A program made the position numbers and the translations under genes. The notes below the pieces were generated by a model. It was not told the origin of the DNA, made no database searches, and saw nothing but the letters and a program-made list of their open reading frames with translations. From Flavobacteriales bacterium (GTDB taxonomy: Bacteria > Bacteroidota > Bacteroidia > Flavobacteriales > Flavobacteriaceae), in the NCBI GenBank assembly GCA_027032855.1, contig JALVLX010000169.1, positions 1-9,332 of the forward strand: 9,332 nucleotides of DNA, in the 5' to 3' direction. Shown here in pieces: positions 1-5,561 of the stretch. Each line of letters begins with the position of its first letter. Position 1 is the stretch's first letter.

Positions 1-136
1 AAGCCGTATGTTCGGATTGCGAAATCAAATACCGGAACATTCTTTGTTGTGCCTGAATTGGATGATTGATCCATTTTTGATTTCTTTTGACAACAAAAGA
101 AGCATAAATTTTAGCTAATCTGGCTTTCAGGCTCAT
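1..136 (-). CDS. GH3 auxin-responsive promoter-like family protein, N-terminal fragment (runs off the left edge)
   Basis: The first 45 codons read MSLKARLAKIYASF, then VVKRNQKWINHPIQAQ, then QRMFRYLISQSEHTA, with no stop before the window edge. The pattern of a basic amphipathic start, then W-x2-P, a Q-rich turn and 'F..L...(A/S)..T' resembles the N-terminus of Bacteroidota GH3-like proteins. These belong to the acyl-adenylate-forming (ANL) superfamily; their substrate in bacteria is not known to me. The catalytic parts lie outside the window, so activity cannot be judged. The ATG lies 3 nt after the stop of the M23 peptidase gene, so the two are very probably co-transcribed and perhaps translationally coupled. 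From memory, this M23-GH3 pair is common in Flavobacteriia, which supports the call. The family name is inferred from a short stretch; that it is a real coding start is surer than the name. Confidence 0.72.
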   Translation of the reverse strand, partial: MSLKARLAKIYASFVVKRNQKWINHPIQAQQRMFRYLISQSEHTA

Positions 137-139
137 AAG

Positions 140-1006
140 TTAAGATTTGAAGTTAATAAAATCAGTCGGATCAACAGGGGTATCTTTAATCCAAAGTTCA
201 AAATGCAGATGGGGTCCGGTTGTTTTTTTGCCGGTATTTCCGGACAAAGCAATCACTTCTCCTTGATTTACAAGATCACCTGTTTTTCGCAACAATTTTT
301 GGTTGTGTTTGTAAATAGAAATTACATTATCAGGATGTTTGATAATAATTGTATTACCGGTATCGGGTGACCAGTCTGCAAAAATGACACGACCTTTGGC
401 AATACTTTTTACCGGTGTGCCTTTTGATAAGGCGATGTCAACTGCATAATGTTTTCTTTTAGCATCAAATTTGTTGACGATTATGCCTTTTACCGGTGCC
501 GAAAAGTCATAACTTAATGTGTTTTTTTGATGATTGATTTTAAAACGTTCTCTTTCAGCCACTTCTTTACGTAGCATGGAATCCATTTTCCCCGGAACTA
601 ATTTTAAGGTGTCAGGATTGAAGTTTTTGGACTGGTAACTCTGATTAAATTCTTCCATGGTAATTTCGTTATTCAACACTTTTTTCAGTTGATTGAGATA
701 ATAAGTGTTGACTAATAATTTTTTTTCCAAAGAATCTGTTTTTAGTTGCAGATGAATGGCTTTTTTTCTTAATCCTGTTTCGCCACTATAGCCGGGAATG
801 TAAGTTCTGATAGGGGTAAACGCTATTAAAAATGTTGTCAAACCTATTAAAAAAAAAGCAAACAAACCGGTGAAAACAAAGACATTAAGGCGATTTAATC
901 TAAAACTGATTTTTTCTTCGTAAGTGTCATCGTTTATAATCAGAATCCGGTAATGATATGTAAGCTTTTTAAAAAAACTATTTGATTTTTTTTTCTTGTC
1001 CTCCAT
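140..1006 (-). CDS. M23 family metallopeptidase (LytM-like murein endopeptidase), membrane anchored
   Basis: Predicted cell-wall endopeptidase that would cut peptide cross-links of peptidoglycan in the periplasm. Numbering from the ATG at 1006 gives 288 residues. A basic cytoplasmic head of about 40 residues is followed by one membrane segment (about 41-64, VFVFTGLFAFFLIGL and onward), a helical, possibly coiled-coil linker (about 80-115), and a C-terminal LytM/M23 domain (about 165-285). The zinc and catalytic set looks complete: HxxxD at H186/D190 (HYAVD), H234 in YKHN, and HxH at H266/H268 (GPHLHFELW). It is therefore probably an active enzyme rather than an EnvC/NlpD-type activator, which often lacks these residues. 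A TTG two codons upstream (1012) is possible, giving 290 residues, but ATG is preferred. The gene is first in a pair with the GH3-like gene, 3 nt away. Confidence 0.9.
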   Translation of the reverse strand: MEDKKKKSNSFFKKLTYHYRILIINDDTYEEKISFRLNRLNVFVFTGLFAFFLIGLTTFLIAFTPIRTYIPGYSGETGLRKKAIHLQLKTDSLEKKLLVNTYYLNQLKKVLNNEITMEEFNQSYQSKNFNPDTLKLVPGKMDSMLRKEVAERERFKINHQKNTLSYDFSAPVKGIIVNKFDAKRKHYAVDIALSKGTPVKSIAKGRVIFADWSPDTGNTIIIKHPDNVISIYKHNQKLLRKTGDLVNQGEVIALSGNTGKKTTGPHLHFELWIKDTPVDPTDFINFKS

Positions 1007-1029
1007 GGTCAAATATTTTTGTAAAAATA

Positions 1030-1037
1030 CAAAAATT
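1030..1037 (-). promoter_or_regulatory. Weak candidate -7 box for the M23-GH3 pair
   Basis: On the minus strand this reads AATTTTTG, one mismatch from the Bacteroidota -7 consensus TAnnTTTG. It ends 23 nt before the ATG at 1006. The better boxes before prs, rel and uvrA sit 22-24 nt from their starts, which is the main reason to list it. I see no clear -33 TTTG. It lies between the rplY terminator and the M23 start, where a promoter is expected. The surroundings are so A+T-rich that chance matches are likely. Confidence 0.33.
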
Positions 1038-1054
1038 GTTTTTGGTAAACTGAT

Positions 1055-1087
1055 AAAATAAAAAAAGCCACCCGGTAAGGTGGCTTT
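1055..1087 (-). terminator. Rho-independent terminator of the prs-rplY operon
   Basis: A perfect 9-bp stem pairs 1064-1072 (AAAGCCACC) with 1079-1087 (GGTGGCTTT), with a 6-nt loop at 1073-1078. Read on the minus strand the GC-rich stem is followed by a T-tract (TTTTTTTATTTT, counting the T-rich end of the stem), the classic intrinsic terminator layout. It begins 22 nt after the rplY stop codon. The plus strand also has a short T-run, but the tract is clearly better for the minus strand. Confidence 0.92.
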
Positions 1088-1109
1088 ATGAAATTGTTAG
1101 TCAATAAAA

Positions 1110-1703
1110 TTATGCTTCTTTGGCAGCGGCTTTGGCTTCTTGTGCCGCTTTCATAGCTGCTCTTGACATCTTAACTTGTACAGTTACAACGTTGTCAGGG
1201 TGCATCAATTTGTATTGATCGTTTCGTAATTCAGATACATAAACTTTATCACCGATATCCAGTTTGCTGATATCAACAATAACAGCATCGGGTAAGTTTG
1301 CAGGGATAGCTTTGATTTTGAGTTTTTTCATAGTCAAATTCAATGAGCCTCCTTTGATGACACCGGGAGCGACGCCTGTTGTCTTTACAGGAACAGTCAA
1401 GGTAACTTCTTTGTCAGGGAATAATCTGAAAAAGTCAACATGTAAGATTTTGTCAGTTACAGGGTGAAATTGAATGTCCTGTAAAATAGCTTCGTGTGTA
1501 GAGCCGTCTTTCAATTCAATCACTACGGTGTGCGTTTCCGGAGTGTAAACCAATTTTTTAAACTCACGTTCGTCTGCAGAAAAATGCATGGGGTCGCCAC
1601 CGCCGTATAATACGCACGGAACTCTTCCAGCATTACGTAGGGCTTTAGTTGCAGATTTGCCCACGCTTTCTCTTTTGGAGCCTTTGATAGTTAATGATTT
1701 CAT
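1110..1703 (-). CDS. rplY: 50S ribosomal protein L25 / general stress protein Ctc
   Basis: Protein of 197 residues that binds 5S rRNA in the large ribosomal subunit. It has the long, two-domain (TL5/Ctc) form rather than the short E. coli L25. The N-terminal L25 domain (about 1-93) shows 'LRNAGRVPCVLYGGG' (22-36) and the hallmark 'QFHPVTDKILHVDF' (78-91). The C-terminal beta domain (about 98-180) has the 'GVAPGVIKGGSL' element (110-121). An Ala/Lys-rich tail ends in AAKEA. The start is an ATG preceded by an A/T-rich leader without a Shine-Dalgarno. It lies 66 nt downstream of prs with no hairpin between them, so co-transcription from the prs promoter is likely; the strong terminator right after it closes the operon. 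The prs-ctc neighbourhood is widespread in bacteria, which fits. Confidence 0.97.
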   Translation of the reverse strand: MKSLTIKGSKRESVGKSATKALRNAGRVPCVLYGGGDPMHFSADEREFKKLVYTPETHTVVIELKDGSTHEAILQDIQFHPVTDKILHVDFFRLFPDKEVTLTVPVKTTGVAPGVIKGGSLNLTMKKLKIKAIPANLPDAVIVDISKLDIGDKVYVSELRNDQYKLMHPDNVVTVQVKMSRAAMKAAQEAKAAAKEA

Positions 1704-1769
1704 TACAGTTAATTTTTAATGTTTATGATTATTTTACTTCGCTTTTGTCTTTGCAATGTCACTTTGTCG

Positions 1770-2714
1770 TTACATAATGAATTTTGTGCTGATAGATTTA
1801 TGTGAATGAACATTGTGCATAACATCTGCAAAAAGCGAGGCGCAAGATAGCACTTTTATTTTCTTTGACAAAATTTTTCTTGGAATTGAATCTGTTACCA
1901 CTAATTCTTTTAATTGAGACTCTGCAATTCGCTCTTGTGCGTTGGCTGAAAGCAGAGCGTGTGTACAGACAGCACGGACACTTTTAGCACCTCTGTCTTT
2001 CATCAGTTGTGCCGCTTTGACCAGCGTGCCACCCGTGTCAATAATGTCGTCAACCAAAACAACATTTTTACCTTTAACGTCACCAATCAATTCCATTTTA
2101 CCTATAACATTGGCGCGTTTGCGTTGTTTGTAGCAGATAACCACATCACTTTTCAGGAATTTTGAGTAAGCATAAGCACGTTTTGAACCACCCATATCAG
2201 GCGATGCAATGACCAAATTATCCAAATTTAAACTTTGAATATATGGTACAAAAATAGTGCTTGAATAGAGGTGGTCAACCGGAATTTCAAAGAAACCTTG
2301 AATGGGGTCGGCGTGCAAGTCCATGGTGATTACTCTTGAAGCGCCGGCGGCTTGTAGCATGTTAGCAACGAGTTTGGCGGCTATTGGCACGCGAGGTTCG
2401 TCTTTTCGCTCTTGACGTGCCCAGCCGAAATACGGAATGACCACATCTACAAATTCAGCCGAAGCACGCTTGGCAGCATCAATCATCAACAATATTTCCA
2501 TCAAATTGTCAGAAGGAGCAAATGTTGAACCGACTAAAAACACGCGTTTTCCACGGATAGATTCTTGAAAAGAGGGTTTGAATTCGCCGTCCTTAAAACG
2601 CTGGAGTTCCATTTTTCCTAGAGGTAAATCCAGGGCTTTGGCAATTTTTTTAGCTAAATCTCTACTTTGTGACGCAGCAAAAATTTTAGCTTCTTTAATT
2701 TTTTTTGAAGACAT
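1770..2714 (-). CDS. prs: Ribose-phosphate pyrophosphokinase (PRPP synthase)
   Basis: Makes phosphoribosyl pyrophosphate from ribose 5-phosphate and ATP in the cytoplasm; PRPP feeds purine, pyrimidine, NAD, His and Trp synthesis. The 314-residue product matches the usual class I length. Visible motifs: flexible catalytic loop 'RQERKD' (100-105), metal/PRPP signature 'DLHADPIQGFFEIPVDHL' (132-149) with H134, 'SPDMGGSKRA' (171-180), and the PRPP-binding loop 'VVLVDDIIDTGGT' (218-230). The C-terminus KSISTKFIM is typical of Bacteroidota Prs. The reading frame stays open up to 2789, but the ATG at 2714 is the right start: it gives the family length, begins like relatives (MSSKKIKEAKIFAASQS), and lies 22 nt after a good -7 box. 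The extra 25 codons would span that promoter and a repeat. First gene of an operon with rplY. Confidence 0.97.
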   Translation of the reverse strand: MSSKKIKEAKIFAASQSRDLAKKIAKALDLPLGKMELQRFKDGEFKPSFQESIRGKRVFLVGSTFAPSDNLMEILLMIDAAKRASAEFVDVVIPYFGWARQERKDEPRVPIAAKLVANMLQAAGASRVITMDLHADPIQGFFEIPVDHLYSSTIFVPYIQSLNLDNLVIASPDMGGSKRAYAYSKFLKSDVVICYKQRKRANVIGKMELIGDVKGKNVVLVDDIIDTGGTLVKAAQLMKDRGAKSVRAVCTHALLSANAQERIAESQLKELVVTDSIPRKILSKKIKVLSCASLFADVMHNVHSHKSISTKFIM

Positions 2715-2736
2715 TTTTGAGATGTTATTGATGTTA

Positions 2737-2744
2737 CAAAGATA
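2737..2744 (-). promoter_or_regulatory. Bacteroidota -7 promoter box for prs-rplY (TATCTTTG)
   Basis: The minus strand reads TATCTTTG, an exact match to TAnnTTTG, ending 22 nt before the prs ATG. This implies a very short leader. No TTG-type -33 element is seen 17-23 nt upstream; that position is occupied by GTTGAAA repeats. The box also fixes the prs start at 2714, because a start at 2789 would lie upstream of the transcript. Inference from consensus, not measured. Confidence 0.72.
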
Positions 2745-2753
2745 AGGTATTTT

Positions 2754-2808
2754 AGTTGAAAGTTGAAAGTTATATTTCGACAAGCTCAATAACCTAAGTT
2801 GAAAGTTG
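2754..2808. repeat. GTTGAAA heptad repeats interrupted by a TTCGACAAGCTCA-core element
   Basis: Three copies of AGTTGAAAGTT occur at 2754-2764, 2761-2771 and 2797-2807; the first two overlap, giving a period of 7 (GTTGAAA). Between the second and third lies a 25-bp spacer (2772-2796) carrying TTTCGACAAGCTCAATAACC. From memory, TTCGACAAGCTCA-type words are frequent dispersed intergenic repeats in Bacteroidota genomes; this cannot be verified here. The block sits directly upstream of the prs -7 box. It is not coding, although the prs frame stays open through most of it. Confidence 0.7.
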
Positions 2809-2853
2809 CACTTCTAAGCTTTGAGAAAATCCTAAATGACCGTAAAACAATCA

Positions 2854-2889
2854 AATAAGAAAAATCCTGCAAATGTTTTTGCAGGATTT
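2854..2889 (-). terminator. Rho-independent terminator of the lipoprotein gene
   Basis: A 12-bp stem pairs 2862-2873 with 2878-2889 (core AATCCTGC / GCAGGATT) around a 4-nt loop. On the minus strand it is followed by the T-rich TTCTTATTTG. It starts about 77 nt after the stop codon of the lipoprotein gene at 2967 and isolates that gene from prs. The plus-strand side lacks a T-tract and no plus-strand gene ends here. Confidence 0.85.
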
Positions 2890-2966
2890 AATAATAAGGT
2901 ATATTGTAAAAATTTAAGCAGTAACTTAGGGTATAGTATTTGTTTAGGTTTGCCTAATTAGTGAAC

Positions 2967-3500
2967 TTATTCTATCCCCCAAGTAATTTCATAACATCCA
3001 TCTCCGTTTACGTGGATGTGAACAGTCAAGTCACTTAATCCGTTTTCTTCGATATATTGCAAAATTCTTTTTGCACATTTGATACCGCTCACCATGCCAC
3101 AAGCTGTACAACTCTCACTGTTTACAACTCTCACATTATCTTTCGGATTACTTTTTGTGATTAATACATAATCTGAAATTAGATTGTTTGAATTTGATAG
3201 ATTTATATGAAATGTGGCAACATAATCAGATAAATTGCCTTTTGAATTAAGAGAAAGTCCAATTAATCCATTAATTGACGAGTTAATTAAATCTACAACT
3301 TTTTTTTCATTGTCATTTAAATTTTTATACTCATCATATGAAGCTATATTTACCATTTTGTGGTTTAATTCATTTTTTTTGGACACTTCTTCTAAATTTT
3401 CATTACTTTGAGAAGTGTTTTCTTTTTTACAACCTATAAATGTAAAAAAACTTATAGATGTAACTACAATGAACATTTTTAAGAAACTCTTTTTTTTCAT
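2967..3500 (-). CDS. Small unrecognised lipoprotein with a Cys/His-containing C-terminus
   Basis: I do not recognise this 177-residue protein. The N-terminus is a lipoprotein signal: basic MKKK, hydrophobic core about 6-22, and a lipobox-like FIGC with the modifiable C24 followed by KKEN. It should be exported and lipid-anchored in the envelope. A polar Asn/Ser/Glu-rich linker (25-50) leads to a body with few aromatics. The C-terminal third has C131-x2-C134-x7-C142 ('SCTACGMVSGIKC'), then H161, H163 and C169 ('VHIHVNGDGC'). These could form disulfides in the periplasm or a metal site; this is inference. The gene stands alone: its own terminator downstream, about 300 nt of gene-free sequence upstream, and visibly more A+T-rich with more AAA/AAT/ATT codons than its housekeeping neighbours, which suggests later acquisition. 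The ATG is the only sensible start because it gives the intact signal peptide. Confidence 0.87.
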   Translation of the reverse strand: MKKKSFLKMFIVVTSISFFTFIGCKKENTSQSNENLEEVSKKNELNHKMVNIASYDEYKNLNDNEKKVVDLINSSINGLIGLSLNSKGNLSDYVATFHINLSNSNNLISDYVLITKSNPKDNVRVVNSESCTACGMVSGIKCAKRILQYIEENGLSDLTVHIHVNGDGCYEITWGIE

Positions 3501-3521
3501 AACTTTAAAATTTTAAAGTTA
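3500..3521. promoter_or_regulatory. Perfect 22-bp palindrome touching the lipoprotein start codon
   Basis: Each half is TAACTTTAAAA read inward from either end, with no mismatch. The left end includes the A of the ATG (minus strand). In RNA it could fold into a 9-bp stem (3500-3508 with 3513-3521) and a 4-nt loop, covering the ribosome-binding region. In DNA it could be a dimeric repressor site. Very A+T-rich sequence makes short palindromes common, but 22 perfect bases at this position is notable. Confidence 0.55.
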
Positions 3522-3801
3522 AACTTACTGTTAGATTATTGTATTTAGATACATTTGTGCGATTTACCTTATAAATAACAATACAAAGAAAAAAAATAAA
3601 TAAGTTTTGCAAGAAAAAAATGTCAATTTGTGATTTTTTTTATTTTTTTAACATAAAGCATAAAATTTATTTGGTTATTTTGCCTATTATCTGATTTTTT
3701 TAAACTTAAATACCGGACGGTCGTCTTTTTTAAATGTTCAATCAAAAAGTTGCATTTGGGGGTTGAATCTACCAATCATTAAAATTTTTCTAAAAGTTGA
3801 T
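3522..3801. other. A+T-rich gene-free spacer between the lipoprotein gene and cmk
   Basis: No credible gene is visible on either strand. It holds long A and T runs (about 3590-3660), a short ACCGGACGGT inverted repeat at 3712-3721 with a 2-nt loop, and a 13-codon minus-strand reading frame at 3738-3779 of doubtful meaning. I see no strong intrinsic terminator for cmk here, so transcription from the rel-porQ-cmk operon may end inefficiently or by Rho. The lipoprotein promoter must lie in this spacer. Confidence 0.6.
3584..3612 (-). promoter_or_regulatory. Tentative promoter for the lipoprotein gene (TTG-N18-TTTCTTTG)
   Basis: On the minus strand a TTG (3610-3612) is separated by 18 nt from TTTCTTTG (3584-3591), one mismatch from the -7 consensus TAnnTTTG. 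The spacing falls within the Bacteroidota -33/-7 range. It would give a leader of roughly 75-80 nt that includes the palindrome, unlike the short leaders of the other genes. A+T richness makes this a weak call. Confidence 0.3.
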
Positions 3802-4497
3802 TTATTTGTGATCAATTATTTCCTTTGCCAAATTAAAAACTAAATCTAACTGTTCTTGACGTGTGAGGTGACTGTTATCAATTTTGATGGCATCAGGAGT
3901 AATCATTAAAGGTGAGGTATCACGTTCCGAATCAATTTTATCTCTTATTATAACATTGGTCAATACGTCATTGAAATTTACGTTTTCGCCTTTTTCTAAT
4001 AATTCGAGATACCGTCTTTTTGCTCTGACTTCTGGTGAAGCGGTCATAAAAATTTTGAGTTCGGCATCGGGAAATACTACAGAACCGATATCTCTTCCGT
4101 CCATAACAATACCTTTTCTTTCCCCGATTTTTCGTTGTTGTGCCACTAATTTTTCGCGAACTTCCGGTATGGTGGCAATTAGACTGACAAAATTGGATAC
4201 ATACATTTGGCGGATTTCTTTTTCTATATTTTGTCCGTTGAGATACACCTCTGCAAAACCTTTATCGGGATTGTATTTAAAATCTATTTGAATTTTAGCT
4301 AAATCGTTGATTAACTGCTTTTTATTGATTTTTTTTTCTGAAATTAAATTGTTTTGCAAAGCATAATAGGTTACTGCACGGTACATGGCGCCCGTATCAA
4401 TATAAATATAATTGAGGGCTTTTGCCAATTCCTTGGCAAGTGTACTTTTTCCGGTAGATGAATGTCCGTCTATGGCTATGATAATCTCTTTCTTCAT
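3802..4497 (-). CDS. cmk: Cytidylate kinase ((d)CMP kinase)
   Basis: Phosphorylates CMP and dCMP to the diphosphates using ATP, a cytoplasmic step of pyrimidine nucleotide supply. The product is 231 residues, the usual size for the bacterial family. Motifs: P-loop 'GHSSTGKST' (11-19), 'DTGAMYRA' (35-42), the CMP-kinase signature 'DGRDIGSVVFP' (133-143), LID-region arginines in 'RAKRRYLEL' (158-166), and 'RDKIDSERDTSPL' (185-197). The ATG at 4497 is chosen; a TTG two codons upstream would overlap the porQ stop. With the ATG the gap to porQ is only 2 nt, so it is the last gene of the rel-porQ-cmk operon and is probably translationally coupled. From memory, porQ-cmk adjacency is common in Flavobacteriia. 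No clear terminator follows. Confidence 0.96.
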   Translation of the reverse strand: MKKEIIIAIDGHSSTGKSTLAKELAKALNYIYIDTGAMYRAVTYYALQNNLISEKKINKKQLINDLAKIQIDFKYNPDKGFAEVYLNGQNIEKEIRQMYVSNFVSLIATIPEVREKLVAQQRKIGERKGIVMDGRDIGSVVFPDAELKIFMTASPEVRAKRRYLELLEKGENVNFNDVLTNVIIRDKIDSERDTSPLMITPDAIKIDNSHLTRQEQLDLVFNLAKEIIDHK

Positions 4498-4499
4498 AT

Positions 4500-5519
4500 T
4501 CAAAATTTGTTCAAATTGATTGTAATGCTGATAAAATTGGTGCCACTAGCGTAATTATAATTACTGTAAGCGTAATTGACTTCAAATTTATTGAGATGCA
4601 ATCCGAAGCCGAAATTAAAGCCACTGCCAAAACGTTCGTCTTTTTGAGACAATTCTGCTCCGCGACGAAAATTGTAACCGGCTCTCAGGTTAAATCTTTT
4701 TCGGGGAAATAATTCTACTCCTAGGATTAAATGTCTGAAAAAATGATCCGTAAATGTAATATCTTCTTCAATAATATTACCGTTCGGATCTTGTGTATTG
4801 TGTGCCGTATTGACAAAAGCTATTTTAGGTTTTTGTATATTTTCAACAGTTACAAACCATTTAAAAGGGGCATGTAAAAAAGTTTTGGCAAAAGTCAAAT
4901 CCATTTCAAAGGGTAAAGTTTCTTTGGTGCCTTGATAGGTAGTCAGTTGAAAACCGAAATTACGTGCAGTCAAACCGGTTGCAAAGCCTTTTTCTTTATT
5001 GTTATATAACAAACCTAAATCAAAAGCGATACCTGTTGCAGAGTAATTTTCCAAAGCTGATAAGATAAATTTTGTGTTGGCACCAACATGCCAATTTGAG
5101 TGCGGTATCCGGTAAGCATATCCAAGAATTAGAGCACCTTCCGAAGCTCCAAAAGTACCATGTCGTTCTCCATTGACGTCGGCGTAGTCAAAACGACCGT
5201 AATTGATATATGAAACGGCTGCGTACAAAAGACCTATTTTTTTAAACCGGTGGGCGTATGCAAAATTACCGTAATTGATGTCGCTTAAATAGTCTGTGTA
5301 ATTGATACCCAACTGATTGTTTAGAGTAGAATCTAAAGTAGCCGGATTAAATGCAGGTTGAAAAATATCATTTTTTAAGCCGGTATAGACTTTACCGCCT
5401 AACGCTGCTTGCTTGGCAGATATTGACAAATTCAAAAACTTAAATGTGGCATCACCGCCGGTTTGAGCTAGGGTCAGACGGAACGAAAATAGTAAAACGG
5501 TAAAGAGAAAATATCTCAT
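4500..5519 (-). CDS. porQ: Type IX secretion system outer-membrane protein PorQ
   Basis: Outer-membrane beta-barrel component of the type IX secretion system. In Porphyromonas gingivalis PorQ belongs to the PorU-PorV-PorQ-PorZ attachment complex and holds PorZ at the surface. The 339-residue product starts with a signal peptide (MRYFLFTVLLFSFRLTLA, likely cut before Q19). Next come the family's 'GGDATFKFLNLSISAKQAALGG' region (21-42), and an 'FNPATLD' turn, followed by alternating aromatic/Gly beta strands ('GNFAYAHRF', 'SYINYGRFDYADVNG', 'FGFGLHLNKFEVNYAYSNY') running to the C-terminus. This is the PorV/PorQ relative of the FadL-like barrels. No C-terminal sorting domain is present, as expected for a machine component. 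It is 42 nt downstream of rel and 2 nt upstream of cmk, with no terminator between. The gene implies that this organism has a type IX system, whose core genes are elsewhere. Confidence 0.93.
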   Translation of the reverse strand: MRYFLFTVLLFSFRLTLAQTGGDATFKFLNLSISAKQAALGGKVYTGLKNDIFQPAFNPATLDSTLNNQLGINYTDYLSDINYGNFAYAHRFKKIGLLYAAVSYINYGRFDYADVNGERHGTFGASEGALILGYAYRIPHSNWHVGANTKFILSALENYSATGIAFDLGLLYNNKEKGFATGLTARNFGFQLTTYQGTKETLPFEMDLTFAKTFLHAPFKWFVTVENIQKPKIAFVNTAHNTQDPNGNIIEEDITFTDHFFRHLILGVELFPRKRFNLRAGYNFRRGAELSQKDERFGSGFNFGFGLHLNKFEVNYAYSNYNYASGTNFISITINLNKF

Positions 5520-5561
5520 AAAAATGATTTACTTTATAAACGAATAAGATTGGTTTTTATT

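Noticed and set aside
1..69. Plus-strand open frame ending in FFVVPELDD, which looks like a protein C-terminus
   Set aside because: The same bases on the minus strand encode a better start that abuts the M23 gene with a GH3-like sequence. Nothing else supports a plus-strand gene ending here.
2715..2789. 25-codon N-terminal extension of prs
   Set aside because: It would read through the -7 box and the heptad repeats, and it makes the protein longer than its family. The ATG at 2714 fits better.
3550..3557. TACATTTG on the plus strand, an exact match to the -7 consensus
   Set aside because: No -33 element and no plus-strand gene lies downstream; it would only run antisense into cmk. Probably chance in A+T-rich DNA.
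3712..3721. ACCGGACGGT inverted repeat near a T-run, as a possible terminator
   Set aside because: The stem is only 4 bp with a 2-nt loop, too small for an intrinsic terminator of either strand.
3884..4291. 135-codon plus-strand frame opposite cmk
   Set aside because: It is the antisense shadow of a cmk gene whose motifs are complete; the peptide has no recognisable features.
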